Shown here one piece after another: positions 53,450 through 64,000 of a DNA stretch of 64,000 nucleotides; position 1 is the stretch's first letter, and each line of letters starts with the position of its first letter. Origin of the DNA: Oceanibium sediminis (GTDB lineage: Bacteria; Pseudomonadota; Alphaproteobacteria; Rhodobacterales; Rhodobacteraceae); NCBI RefSeq assembly GCF_003265325.1, contig NZ_QGNX01000010.1, forward strand, positions 1 to 64,000. Direction: 5' to 3'. A program made the position numbers and the translations under genes. The notes below the pieces were generated by a model. It was not told the DNA's origin. It was given only the letters and a program-made list of their open reading frames with translations, and did not search any database.

Positions 53450-55837
53450 TCAGAACGGAATCGCGTCCGAGGGGCTGAGGTAGCTGGAGACGACGCGCTT
53501 GGTGCCGGACTTCTCGAAATCGACGGTCAGCTTGTCGCCTTCGATCTCCATCACTTCGCCGTAGCCGAATTTCTGGTGGAAGACCCGTTCGCCGACCGCA
53601 AAGGCGCTGACGGCTTCCGCGTCGATCACCATGTTGCGCGCTTCCGAGGGCGCGCGCGTCCCGCGCTGCCCGGTCCGTGCCTGCATCCGTTTCCAGCCGG
53701 GGGAGTTGTAGACGTCCGCGCGCGACACCTTTTCCTCCAGCTGCGAGCCGCGCATCACGCCCGGCATCTCCTGCGTGGCGGGGGCCGCGGCCCCGAAGCC
53801 GCCGCCGTACAGGCCGGGGGGCGTCAGCACCTCGACATGTTCGGCGGGAAGTTCGTCGATGAAGCGTGAGGGCAGGGCGGATTGCCACTGGTTGTAGATG
53901 CGCCGATTCGCGGCAAAGCTGATCGTGCAGTGCCGCTCGGCCCGGGTGATGCCGACATAGGCGAGACGCCGCTCTTCCTCCACGCCCTTCAGGCCGCTTT
54001 CGTCCATCGAGCGTTGCGAGGGGAACAGCCCATCCTCCCACCCCGGCAGGAAGACGGCGGGAAATTCCAGACCCTTGGCGGCGTGCAGCGTCATGATGGA
54101 GACCTTGGCGCCGGAATCCTCCTGCGCGTTGTCCATCACCAGGCTGACGTGTTCCAGGAAACCTTGCAGGTTCTCGAACTCGTCCAGCGCCTTGATCAGT
54201 TCCTTGAGGTTTTCCAGCCGGCCCGGCGCCTCGGTGGATTTGTCGTTCTTCCAGAACTCGGTGTAGCCGGATTCGTCCAGGATGATCTCGGCCAGTTCCA
54301 CGTGGCTCAGGTCCTGCTGGCGGGCCTGGGCGGACCAGCGGTCGAAACTCTCGACCAGGCGGCGCAACTCCACCGCCGCCTTGCCCTTCATCGCCCCTTC
54401 GGCCAGCACGATTCGCGCGCCTTCCAGCATCGACACGCCATTCTGGCGCGCCGCCTGGTTGATGGTCTGCTGCGCCTTGTCGCCGATGCCGCGCTTGGGG
54501 GTGTTCACGATCCGCTCGAACGCCAGGTCGTCGTCGGGCGACAGGGTGACGCGGAAATAGGCCATGGCGTCGCGGATCTCCATCCGCTCGTAAAAGCGGG
54601 GGCCGCCGATCACGCGGTAGGGCAGGCCGATGGTCAGGAAACGATCCTCGAAAGCGCGCATCTGGTAGGACGCGCGCACCAGGATCGCCTGGTCGTCCAG
54701 GCTGAGCGGGGCATGGCCACGTGTGCCGGATTGATAGGCTTCGATCTCCTCCCCGATCCAGCGGGCTTCCTCCTCGCCGTCCCAATGGCCGATCAGGCGC
54801 AGCTTGTCGCCGCCTTCGGCATCGGTCCAGAGCGTCTTGCCCAAACGATCCTCGTTCGCGGCGATCACGCCAGAGGCGGCGGCCAGGATATGCGGGGTGG
54901 AGCGGTAGTTCTGTTCCAGGCGCACCACCTTCGCGCCGGGGAAGTCCTTTTCGAAGCGCAGGATGTTGCCCACCTCGGCCCCGCGCCAGCCATAGATGGA
55001 CTGGTCGTCGTCCCCCACGCAGGCGATGTTCTTGTGCCCGCCCGCCAGAAGGCGCAGCCAGAGGTACTGGGCGACGTTGGTATCCTGGTACTCGTCGACA
55101 AGGATGTAGCGAAACCAGCGCTGGTACTTCTCCAGCACGTCGGGGTTGTCCTGGAAGATGCGCACCACGTGCAGCAGAAGGTCGCCGAAATCGACGGCGT
55201 TCAGGGTCTTCAGCCGTTCCTGGTACTGTTCGTAGAATTCCGTGCCGCGGTGGTTGTAGGCCCCGGCCTCGGACCCCGGCACCTTGTCTGGCGTCCAGGC
55301 GCGGTTTTTCCAGCGGTCGATCAGCCCGGCCAGCATCCGCGCGGGCCAGCGCTTGTCGTCCACGCCTTCGGCCCGGATCAGCTGCTTCAGCAGGCGGATC
55401 TGGTCGTCGGTGTCCAGTATGGTGAAGTTGGATCTCAGGCCCACCAGCTCCGCATGGCGGCGCAGCAGCTTGACGCAGATCGAGTGGAAGGTGCCGAGCC
55501 ATGGCATCCCCTCGATCCGGCCGCCGACAAGGGTTCCGACCCTGTCCTTCATCTCGCGCGCAGCCTTGTTGGTGAAGGTCACGGCCAGGATTTCATTGGG
55601 CTGTGCGCGCCCGGTGTTCAGCAGATGCGCTATGCGCGCGGTCAGCGCGCGCGTCTTTCCGGTGCCCGCGCCCGCCAGCACCAGGACCGGGCCGTCAAGA
55701 GTTTCCACCGCGTCGCGCTGCGCGGGATTGAGCCCGTCCAGGTAGGGGGCCGGACGCGATGCCATGGCGCGGGCGGACAGCGATTGCTGCTCCCAGCCGC
55801 CAAAGGCGTCGCTTTCGTCACTGTCCCAGTCACTCAT
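53450..55837 (-). CDS. uvrD: UvrD/PcrA-type superfamily 1 DNA helicase
   Basis: This 795-residue 3'-5' helicase has Walker A AGAGTGKT (55-62), motif II VDEYQDTNVAQY, motif III GDDDQSIYGWRGA, motif IV EQNYRST, motif V SIMTLHAAKGLEFPAVF and motif VI EERRLAYVGITRA. A glycine-rich linker and a C-terminal UvrD/PcrA tail (FGYGEVMEIEGDKLTVDFEKSGTK) bind repair and transcription partners. It acts in nucleotide excision and mismatch repair. It is a single gene between the DUF1127 pair and the VOC gene. Confidence 0.95.
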   Translation of the reverse strand: MSDWDSDESDAFGGWEQQSLSARAMASRPAPYLDGLNPAQRDAVETLDGPVLVLAGAGTGKTRALTARIAHLLNTGRAQPNEILAVTFTNKAAREMKDRVGTLVGGRIEGMPWLGTFHSICVKLLRRHAELVGLRSNFTILDTDDQIRLLKQLIRAEGVDDKRWPARMLAGLIDRWKNRAWTPDKVPGSEAGAYNHRGTEFYEQYQERLKTLNAVDFGDLLLHVVRIFQDNPDVLEKYQRWFRYILVDEYQDTNVAQYLWLRLLAGGHKNIACVGDDDQSIYGWRGAEVGNILRFEKDFPGAKVVRLEQNYRSTPHILAAASGVIAANEDRLGKTLWTDAEGGDKLRLIGHWDGEEEARWIGEEIEAYQSGTRGHAPLSLDDQAILVRASYQMRAFEDRFLTIGLPYRVIGGPRFYERMEIRDAMAYFRVTLSPDDDLAFERIVNTPKRGIGDKAQQTINQAARQNGVSMLEGARIVLAEGAMKGKAAVELRRLVESFDRWSAQARQQDLSHVELAEIILDESGYTEFWKNDKSTEAPGRLENLKELIKALDEFENLQGFLEHVSLVMDNAQEDSGAKVSIMTLHAAKGLEFPAVFLPGWEDGLFPSQRSMDESGLKGVEEERRLAYVGITRAERHCTISFAANRRIYNQWQSALPSRFIDELPAEHVEVLTPPGLYGGGFGAAAPATQEMPGVMRGSQLEEKVSRADVYNSPGWKRMQARTGQRGTRAPSEARNMVIDAEAVSAFAVGERVFHQKFGYGEVMEIEGDKLTVDFEKSGTKRVVSSYLSPSDAIPF

Positions 55838-55996
55838 GGCGCAAGATGTAGCTGGATCGCGCGCGAAAGGAAAGTATGTTCGCTGGATGTTCCCGCCCTT
55901 TTTTGGGTCTTGACCTTAAGCGGGGTTGAGGTGGCAAGCTTCGCGTTTTCAAGCACCGGACCGGGCCACCGCCCGGCCCAGAAAGGGAATTTGACA

Positions 55997-56416
55997 ATGA
56001 CTGCAAGGATTGAACACGCCAACCTGACCGTTCCGGACCTGGATGCCGCCATTACCTTTTTGCAAACGCTCGAACCGGACTTCGAGGTGCTGCACGACAG
56101 CGGCCCGGGCGAGGAGTATCGCTGGGTGCACGTGGGCACGCCCGCCGGCTACATCGCGCTGGAGGAGCCCCATGAGCCCGGCAAGCCCGGGACCCGCGCG
56201 CGCTACGCCGATTACGGCGTCAATCACGTCGGCTTCGTGGTCGACGACGTGGACGCGGTCGCCGAACGCCTGCTGGCCGCGGGCTACGAGGAAGGCTTCC
56301 GCGCGGAACGCCACCCCTCGCGGATCCGGCGTTACTTCCTCGATTCAAACGGGTTCGAATGGGAGCTTGTGCAATACCTCGTCACCGCGCCGGAAGAGCG
56401 GTTCCGCTACGCCTGA
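55997..56416 (+). CDS. VOC (glyoxalase/dioxygenase fold) protein
   Basis: This 139-residue protein begins MTARIEHANLTVPDLDAAITFLQ, with a metal-ligand histidine in IEHANLT, a second in GVNHVGFVVDDVDAV, and a C-terminal glutamate in GFEWELVQY, the usual vicinal-oxygen-chelate metal site. The ATG at 55997 has GAAAGGGA upstream. The substrate is unknown; it may be a glyoxalase-like or a lactoylglutathione-type enzyme. Confidence 0.85.
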   Translation: MTARIEHANLTVPDLDAAITFLQTLEPDFEVLHDSGPGEEYRWVHVGTPAGYIALEEPHEPGKPGTRARYADYGVNHVGFVVDDVDAVAERLLAAGYEEGFRAERHPSRIRRYFLDSNGFEWELVQYLVTAPEERFRYA

Positions 56417-56568
56417 GGCGCGCGGCGTCCACGATCGGGCCGGGGTGTAACAGGGGGCCGGGGGCGTTCGGGATCGGAAAATGACGAAAATACCCCCTCC
56501 CCGCGACAGGGGAGTTCCATATTGGCGATCCGCGCACTACCAAGGATGGCATAACAATCGGAGGTGCC

Positions 56569-57189
56569 ATGGCGCGTATCGTCAACAAGGTCCTGATCCT
56601 GTCTGCCCACCCGGCCCCCCGCCGGTCCGAGGTGAATCGGCAGATGATACGGGTGGCGGAGTGGATCCCCGGCGTGACGCTGATTGACCTCTACGCGGAA
56701 TACCCGACCTTCGACATCGATGTGGACGCCGAGCAGGCGCGGCTGGACGACCATGACATCGTGATCTTCCTGCACCCGATGTTCTGGTATTCGACCCCGG
56801 CCATCCTGAAGGAATGGCAGGACCTGGTGCTGGAATACGGCTACGCCTACGGCGAGGGGGGCACCAAGCTGCACGGCAAGACGTTCTTTTCCGCCCTGTC
56901 CACCGGCGGCGCCCAGGAAGCCTATTCGCCCGAGGGCTACAACCATTTCACCGTGCGCCAACTGCTGGCCCCGCTTGAGCAGACCGCCAACCTGTGCGGG
57001 ATGCGCTACCTGCCGCCCTTCGTGCTGCACCGCGCCCGCTCGGCGAAAGAGCTCGGCACGCTGAGACCCCACTCCCACGCCTGGGAGGATCTGCTGGAAG
57101 CCCTGGTGCATGGCCGGGTCGACCTGGACGCGGCGACGGTGGGGGAAACGCTGAACCCGCTCGTCGAGCGCCTGCGCGCGGAGGTCTGA
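56569..57189 (+). CDS. KefF/KefG-like NAD(P)H oxidoreductase (flavodoxin fold)
   Basis: The 206-residue protein has a first strand NKVLILSAHPAPRRSEVNRQM (FMN phosphate loop), then DDHDIVIFLHPMFWYSTPAILKEWQDLVLEYGYAYGEGGTKLHGKTFFSALSTGGAQEAYSPEG, split over FMN-binding loops of the Kef ancillary and quinone reductase family. KefF/KefG are required by the neighbouring KefC/KefB channel for full activity. GGAGGTGCC precedes the ATG. It ends three bases before the efflux gene, in the same operon. Confidence 0.88.
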   Translation: MARIVNKVLILSAHPAPRRSEVNRQMIRVAEWIPGVTLIDLYAEYPTFDIDVDAEQARLDDHDIVIFLHPMFWYSTPAILKEWQDLVLEYGYAYGEGGTKLHGKTFFSALSTGGAQEAYSPEGYNHFTVRQLLAPLEQTANLCGMRYLPPFVLHRARSAKELGTLRPHSHAWEDLLEALVHGRVDLDAATVGETLNPLVERLRAEV

Positions 57190-57192
57190 GCG

Positions 57193-59112
<1,920 letters not shown>

Positions 59113-59231
59113 TCCAGCGGAGGGCGGGCAGGCCCGCCCACGCCTTTCGAGCCCGGCAGGCCGGGCGGGTGGCGCGCGTGGCGGCGATTGTGCGCCGCAA
59201 TGTGCGTTGCGCCTTTCCCTCGGGGCCCGAT

Positions 59232-59261
59232 GCCTCCGGCGGGGATATTTTGGGACTTTGG
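59232..59261 (+). repeat. Short interspersed repeat, copy 2
   Basis: GCCTCCGGCGGGGATATTTT followed by GGGACTTTGG. It matches the copy at 21793-21823 except for one base. It lies in the 230-base gap between the Kef gene and pyruvate carboxylase, after a GC-rich hairpin-prone segment (CCCGGCAGGCCGGG at about 59151-59164). Confidence 0.8.
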
Positions 59262-59342
59262 AGGGGCTGGTGGAATGCTGAATTGTATGTTGCAGTGCGG
59301 TAGGCTAGCTTTTGGCATCAACATGAATAACCGGGGCCGTCG

Positions 59343-62300
59343 ATGACCAGCTTTTCAAAGATCCTTATCGCAAACCGTGGCGAGATCGCCATCCGCGTGA
59401 TGCGCGCGGCGAACGAGATGGGCAAACGCACCGTCGCCGTGTTTGCCGAGGAGGACAAGCTCAGTCTGCACAGGTTCAAGGCGGACGAGGCCTATCGCAT
59501 CGGTGAGGGGCTGGGCCCGGTCGCGGCCTACCTTTCGATCCCGGAGATCATTCGCGTGGCGAAGATGTCCGGGGCGGATGCGATTCACCCCGGTTATGGC
59601 CTGTTGAGCGAGAACCCGGAGCTGGTGGATGCCTGCGATGCGGCCGGGATCACCTTCATCGGCCCGCGCGCCGAGACGATGCGCGCGCTTGGCGACAAGG
59701 CGAGTGCGCGGCGCGTTGCGATGGAGGCCGGGGTGCCGGTGATTCCGGCGACAGAGGTTTTGCCCGACGACATGGACGTCGTGCGCCAGATGGCGGAGGA
59801 GGTGGGCTATCCCTTCATGCTGAAGGCCAGCTGGGGCGGCGGCGGTCGGGGTATGCGGCCGGTGATGGGCCCAGATGAGCTCGAGGACAAGGTGCTGGAG
59901 GGGCGGCGCGAAGCCGAGAACGCCTTCGGCAACGGCGAGGGTTACCTCGAGAAGATGATCCTGCGCGCCCGCCACGTCGAGGTGCAGATCCTGGGCGACA
60001 ACTACGGCGGGATGTATCACCTGTGGGAGCGGGACTGCTCGGTCCAGCGGCGCAACCAGAAGGTGGTGGAGCGCGCGCCCGCGCCTTACCTCACGCAGGA
60101 GCAGCGCGACGAGCTGTGCGACCTGGGCCGCAGGATCTGCGCGCATGTGGGCTATCGCTGTGCGGGCACGGTCGAGTTCCTGATGGATATGGACACCAGC
60201 GCTTTCTATTTCATCGAGGTGAACCCCCGCGTGCAGGTCGAGCATACCGTGACCGAGGAGGTCACCGGGATCGACATCGTGCGCGCCCAGATCCTGCTGG
60301 CCGAGGGCAAGACCATTGCCGAGGCGACCGGCAAGGACAGCCAGGACGATGTCACGCTGAATGGTCATGCGTTACAGTGCCGGGTGACGACCGAAGACCC
60401 GCAGAACAACTTCATTCCCGACTACGGGCGCATCACCGCCTATCGCGGAGCGACCGGCATGGGGATCCGCCTGGACGGCGGCACGGCCTATTCCGGTGCA
60501 GTGATCACGCGCTACTACGACAGCCTGCTTGAGAAGGTCACCGCCTGGGCGCCGACGCCGGAGGCCGCGATCGCGCGGATGGACCGTGCGTTGCGCGAGT
60601 TCCGCATCCGCGGCGTGTCCACCAACATCGCCTTTGTCGAGAACCTGCTGAAGCACCCCACCTTCCTGAACAACACCTACACGACGAAGTTCATCGACAC
60701 GACGCCGGAGCTGTTCGATTTCGCCGAGCGCCGCGACCGGGCCACGAAGATCCTGCGCTACATCGCCGACATTACTGTGAACGGTCACCCCGAGACCGCC
60801 GGTCGCCCGGAACCCAGCGTGCAGGCGTTCCGCCCCCGCGTGCCGGAGCTGCGCGCCCCGGCCCCCGCGTCGGGGACGAAGACCCTGCTGGACGAGAAGG
60901 GGCCGCAGGCCGTCGCCGACTGGATGCTGGCGCAGGAACGTGTCCTGCTGACCGACACCACCATGCGCGACGGTCATCAAAGCCTGCTGGCCACGCGGAT
61001 GCGCAGCTATGACATGATCAAGATCGCGGATGCCTATGCGCATAACCTGCCGCAGCTGTTCAGCGTCGAATGCTGGGGCGGGGCGACCTTCGATGTGGCC
61101 TATCGCTTCCTGCAAGAATGCCCCTGGCAGCGGCTGCGCGATCTGCGCGCGAAGATGCCGAACATCCTGACGCAAATGCTTCTGCGGGCCTCCAACGGGG
61201 TGGGCTACACCAACTACCCCGACAACGTGGTCCAGAGATTCGTGCACCAGGCCGCGGAAAGCGGCGTGGACGTGTTCCGCGTGTTCGACAGCCTGAACTG
61301 GGTGGAAAACATGCGCGTCGCGATGGACGCGGTGCTGGAGACGGGCAAGATCTGCGAAGGCACGATCTGTTACACCGGCGATATCCTGAACCCCGACCGG
61401 GCGAAATACGACCTGAAATACTACGTCGAGATGGGCCAGGCGCTGAAGGGCGCGGGGGCGCATGTGTTGGGGCTGAAGGACATGGCGGGGCTGCTGAAGC
61501 CCGCCTCGGCCGAGATCCTGATCCGCACCTTGAAGGAGGAGGTCGGGCTGCCGATCCATTTCCACACCCATGACACGTCGGGCATCTCCGCGGCTACGGT
61601 ACTGGCGGCGGCCCGTGCCGGGGCGGATGCGGTGGATGCGGCGATGGACGCGTTCTCGGGATGTACGTCGCAGCCCTGCCTCGGCTCCATCGTCGAGGCG
61701 TTGCGCCAGACCGACAAGGACACCGGGATCGATCCGGCGGTGGTGCGCGAAATCTCGGACTACTGGGAAGCGGTGCGGAAGAAATACGCCGCCTTCGAGT
61801 CGGGGCTGAACGCGCCGGCCTCCGAAGTCTACCTGCATGAAATGCCGGGCGGTCAGTTCACCAACCTCAAGGCGCAGGCGCGCTCGATGGGGCTGGACGA
61901 GAAGTGGCACGAGGTCGCGAAGACCTATGCCGAGGTGAACAAGATGTTCGGCGATATCGTCAAGGTGACCCCGAGTTCCAAGGTCGTGGGCGACATGGCG
62001 CTGATGATGGTCGCCCAGGGCCTGACCCGAGAAGAGGTGGAGGACCCGGACCGCGACGTCGCCTTCCCCGACTCGGTGGTCGAGATGATGCGCGGCCAGC
62101 TCGGGCAGCCCCCTGGCGGTTGGCCCAAGTCTATCCAGTCCAAGGTGTTGAAGGGCGAGACGCCCGAAACCGGGCGGCCCGGCGCGCATATGGCCCCGGT
62201 GGACCTGGAAGCGGCCCGCGCCGAGGCGTCCCAGAAGCTCGGCGGGATGGAGATCGATGACGAGGATCTCTGCGGCTACCTGATGTATCCCAAGGTCTTC

Positions 62301-62789
62301 ACCGAATACATGGAGCGGCACCAGATCTATGGCCCGGTGCGCACGCTGCCGACGCCGGTGTTCTTCTACGGCATGATCCCGGGCGAGGAGATCAGCGTCG
62401 AGATCGACCCCGGCAAGACGCTGGAGATCCGCTTCCAGACCGTGGGCGAGACGAATGAAGAGGGCCAGGCCCGCGTTTTCTTCGAGCTGAACGGCCAGCC
62501 GCGCACGATCCGGGTGGCGAACCGCAAGGTCGTCGGCTCGACCGAAGCGCGGGCCAAGGCAGAGGCCGGGAACCCCGCGCATATCGGCGCGCCAATGCCG
62601 GGTGTCGTGGCGAGCATCGCGGCAACCCCCGGGCAGACCGTGGCGGAAGGAGACTTGCTGCTGACCATCGAAGCGATGAAGATGGAGACCGGCATCTACG
62701 CCGACCGCGCCGCGGTGGTGAAGGCGGTACACGTCAGCGCGGGGGCGCAGATCGACGCGAAGGACCTGCTCGTGGAATTCGAGGCATAA
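59343..62789 (+). CDS. pyc: Pyruvate carboxylase
   Basis: This 1148-residue enzyme makes oxaloacetate from pyruvate and bicarbonate. The biotin carboxylase domain (1-450) begins FSKILIANRGEIAIRVMRAANEMG and includes HPGYGLLSENPE, KASWGGGGRGMR and EVNPRVQVEHTVTE. The carboxyltransferase domain (about 530-800) begins LLTDTTMRDGHQSLLATRMR and holds the metal-binding HFHTHDTSG. A tetramerisation region follows, then the biotinyl domain with EAMKMET, K1113. The length is the standard single-chain form. The ATG is preceded by the Rhodobacteraceae repeat and a possible promoter. Confidence 0.97.
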   Translation: MTSFSKILIANRGEIAIRVMRAANEMGKRTVAVFAEEDKLSLHRFKADEAYRIGEGLGPVAAYLSIPEIIRVAKMSGADAIHPGYGLLSENPELVDACDAAGITFIGPRAETMRALGDKASARRVAMEAGVPVIPATEVLPDDMDVVRQMAEEVGYPFMLKASWGGGGRGMRPVMGPDELEDKVLEGRREAENAFGNGEGYLEKMILRARHVEVQILGDNYGGMYHLWERDCSVQRRNQKVVERAPAPYLTQEQRDELCDLGRRICAHVGYRCAGTVEFLMDMDTSAFYFIEVNPRVQVEHTVTEEVTGIDIVRAQILLAEGKTIAEATGKDSQDDVTLNGHALQCRVTTEDPQNNFIPDYGRITAYRGATGMGIRLDGGTAYSGAVITRYYDSLLEKVTAWAPTPEAAIARMDRALREFRIRGVSTNIAFVENLLKHPTFLNNTYTTKFIDTTPELFDFAERRDRATKILRYIADITVNGHPETAGRPEPSVQAFRPRVPELRAPAPASGTKTLLDEKGPQAVADWMLAQERVLLTDTTMRDGHQSLLATRMRSYDMIKIADAYAHNLPQLFSVECWGGATFDVAYRFLQECPWQRLRDLRAKMPNILTQMLLRASNGVGYTNYPDNVVQRFVHQAAESGVDVFRVFDSLNWVENMRVAMDAVLETGKICEGTICYTGDILNPDRAKYDLKYYVEMGQALKGAGAHVLGLKDMAGLLKPASAEILIRTLKEEVGLPIHFHTHDTSGISAATVLAAARAGADAVDAAMDAFSGCTSQPCLGSIVEALRQTDKDTGIDPAVVREISDYWEAVRKKYAAFESGLNAPASEVYLHEMPGGQFTNLKAQARSMGLDEKWHEVAKTYAEVNKMFGDIVKVTPSSKVVGDMALMMVAQGLTREEVEDPDRDVAFPDSVVEMMRGQLGQPPGGWPKSIQSKVLKGETPETGRPGAHMAPVDLEAARAEASQKLGGMEIDDEDLCGYLMYPKVFTEYMERHQIYGPVRTLPTPVFFYGMIPGEEISVEIDPGKTLEIRFQTVGETNEEGQARVFFELNGQPRTIRVANRKVVGSTEARAKAEAGNPAHIGAPMPGVVASIAATPGQTVAEGDLLLTIEAMKMETGIYADRAAVVKAVHVSAGAQIDAKDLLVEFEA

Positions 62790-62810
62790 GCAATGCAGCC
62801 GGGGACACCC

Positions 62811-64000
62811 ATGAAGGGACAGATCACGCAAATCGGCGCCCTTCTCGTGGGGTCCGCGGCGCTGTTGTTTGCCGGTGGCATCAACGCCCTGATCCTGCCG
62901 TTGCGCGGCACGATCGAGGGGTTTTCCGAACTGTCCCTCGGCCTGCTCGGAACGGGCTGGGCCGTGGGCTATGTCGCCGGGTGCCTCCAGGTGCCTCGTC
63001 TCGTGGCGCGGGTCGGCCACATCCGTGCGTTTTCTTCCATGTCGGCGCTCGCGGCGATCTCGATCCTGGCGTCGCTTTTGCTCTTGCATGCCCCGGCTTG
63101 GATCCTGTTGCGCGCTCTGGCGGGGTTCTGCTTCGCCGGGGCGGCGATGATCGTGGAAAGCTGGCTGAACGAGCGCACGGCGCCGCATCTGCGGGGCCGC
63201 GTGTTCGGCATCTACACGATGGTGAACCTGGCCGCGACGACGGCGGGGCAAATGCTGCTGACGCTGGGGGATCCGGCGGGCTACGTGTTCTTCGTGATGG
63301 CGGCGATCTTCTATTGCGTGGCGATTCTGCCAACCTCGATGACGGCGACGATCCAGCCCCAGCCGATGACGACCGCCAGCCTCGATCTCAGGACGCTGTG
63401 GCGAAACTCCCCGCTGGCGGTCTGCGCTGTGATGCTGGTGGGCGTGTCGAACTCCTCCTTCGGCACGCTGGGCGCGGTTTTCGGTGCCGAGATCGGCCTG
63501 GAGACCGGCACCATCGCGTTGTTCCTGAGTATCGCGGTGATCGCGGGTGCGGCCTTGCAGGTGCCGGTCGGCATGTTGTCGGACCAGGTGGACCGTCGGT
63601 TCGTGCTGCTCGGCCTCGCGGGGGTCGCAGCGCTGGTCGACCTGGTGTTCGTGCTGGTCGCCCCGACGAATCCGATGCAGGTTCTGTTGTTGGCCAGCGT
63701 GTTCGGGGCGGCGGTCTATGCCATGTATCCGGTGATCGTGGCGCATGCGAACGACCACGCGCCGGATAACTACTACCTGCGCACGAGCGGTGGCCTTCTG
63801 ATGCTGTTCGGCGTCGGCTCCATCGTCGGCCCGCTGATGGCGGGCGGGCTGATGCAGACGGTCGGCCCGCGTGGCCTGTTCATGACGTCGCTGGTGGCAC
63901 ATGTGCTTCTGATCGCCTACGGCGTGTTCCGCCTTGGCAGCCGCGCGGCCCCGGCCACGGTGGACAAGGGCAACTTCCATGCGGCCCCGCTTGCCGCCGC
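62811..64000 (+). CDS. MFS transporter (YcaD-like), truncated by the window edge
   Basis: An open frame from ATG 62811 to the right edge gives 396 residues (MKGQITQIGALLVGSAALLF onward) and continues outside. It has about 12 hydrophobic segments, GTGWAVGYVAGCLQVPRLVARVGHIRAFSSMSAL as the MFS loop motif, and ESWLNERTAPHLRGRVFGIYTMVNL, which is typical of the YcaD-like group with no assigned substrate. An upstream ATG at 62793 is in frame. It follows pyc by 21 bases and may be cotranscribed. Confidence 0.85.
   Translation, partial: MKGQITQIGALLVGSAALLFAGGINALILPLRGTIEGFSELSLGLLGTGWAVGYVAGCLQVPRLVARVGHIRAFSSMSALAAISILASLLLLHAPAWILLRALAGFCFAGAAMIVESWLNERTAPHLRGRVFGIYTMVNLAATTAGQMLLTLGDPAGYVFFVMAAIFYCVAILPTSMTATIQPQPMTTASLDLRTLWRNSPLAVCAVMLVGVSNSSFGTLGAVFGAEIGLETGTIALFLSIAVIAGAALQVPVGMLSDQVDRRFVLLGLAGVAALVDLVFVLVAPTNPMQVLLLASVFGAAVYAMYPVIVAHANDHAPDNYYLRTSGGLLMLFGVGSIVGPLMAGGLMQTVGPRGLFMTSLVAHVLLIAYGVFRLGSRAAPATVDKGNFHAAPLAA

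Noticed and set aside
60372-63980. 1202-residue minus-strand frame across pyc and the MFS gene
   Set aside because: Antisense to well-supported genes, of low-information composition.

Overview
The window reads as chromosome of an alphaproteobacterium of the Rhodobacteraceae (roseobacter/Rhodobacter type). The evidence is high G+C coding DNA, the hisB-hisH-hisA-hisF-hisE order, a leucine-degradation (liu-type) operon, two small DUF1127 proteins, a PAN-domain alpha-2-macroglobulin next to pbpC, and two copies of a short intergenic repeat that I recall as common in this family. No species can be named from the sequence alone.

Positions 1-12368 are an accessory island. At the left edge is the end of an IS3-like element. 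A Mig/MutY-like thymine-DNA glycosylase (405-1151, -) and a 5-methylcytosine DNA methyltransferase (1288-2811, +) follow. They face a three-gene minus-strand operon (11922 to 2825): a 670-residue P-loop NTPase, a 489-residue protein with no recognised domain, and an 1866-residue protein with a HerA/FtsK-type ATPase at its C-terminus and a PD-(D/E)xK-like signature upstream of it. The layout recalls DptF-DptG-DptH, the restriction half of phosphorothioation (Dnd) systems. No Dnd modification gene is visible, and a cytosine methyltransferase with a deamination-repair enzyme sits beside the module instead. I think this is the exciting system in the window: a candidate 5mC-based modification-restriction system. 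The island stops at the 3' end of a tRNA-Arg(CCG) gene (12369-12445), a typical integration site.

Positions 12505-16753 carry histidine biosynthesis genes interrupted by two small exported-protein genes. A lipocalin lipoprotein gene (16832) precedes the leucine catabolism operon 17422-25440 (ivd, a flavodoxin-fold protein, EcsC, mccB, mccA, HMG-CoA lyase, methylglutaconyl-CoA hydratase). Minus-strand genes follow: a DUF2237 protein, an AttH/FtsX/ATPase export module, and a cobalamin-binding AerR/PpaA-like regulator. On the plus strand are an alpha-2-macroglobulin and PbpC, which act in the periplasm. A 0.7-kb gene-free, partly AT-rich stretch (38615-39283) precedes an isochorismatase-like gene and two acyltransferase-like genes.

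Positions 41293-49022 hold a LysR regulator, a Bcr/CflA exporter and a branched-chain amino acid transporter operon (livK-G-F-x-H-M). Gene x is a low-G+C HEPN-domain gene set between livF and livH with overlapping ends. After it come a tungstate transporter (tupBCA), an MFS exporter, two DUF1127 genes, a UvrD/PcrA helicase, a VOC protein, a KefF/KefC-like potassium efflux pair, pyruvate carboxylase, and an MFS gene cut by the right edge.

Housekeeping assignments rest on clear family motifs. The functional reading of the island is inference from domain architecture and gene neighbourhood.
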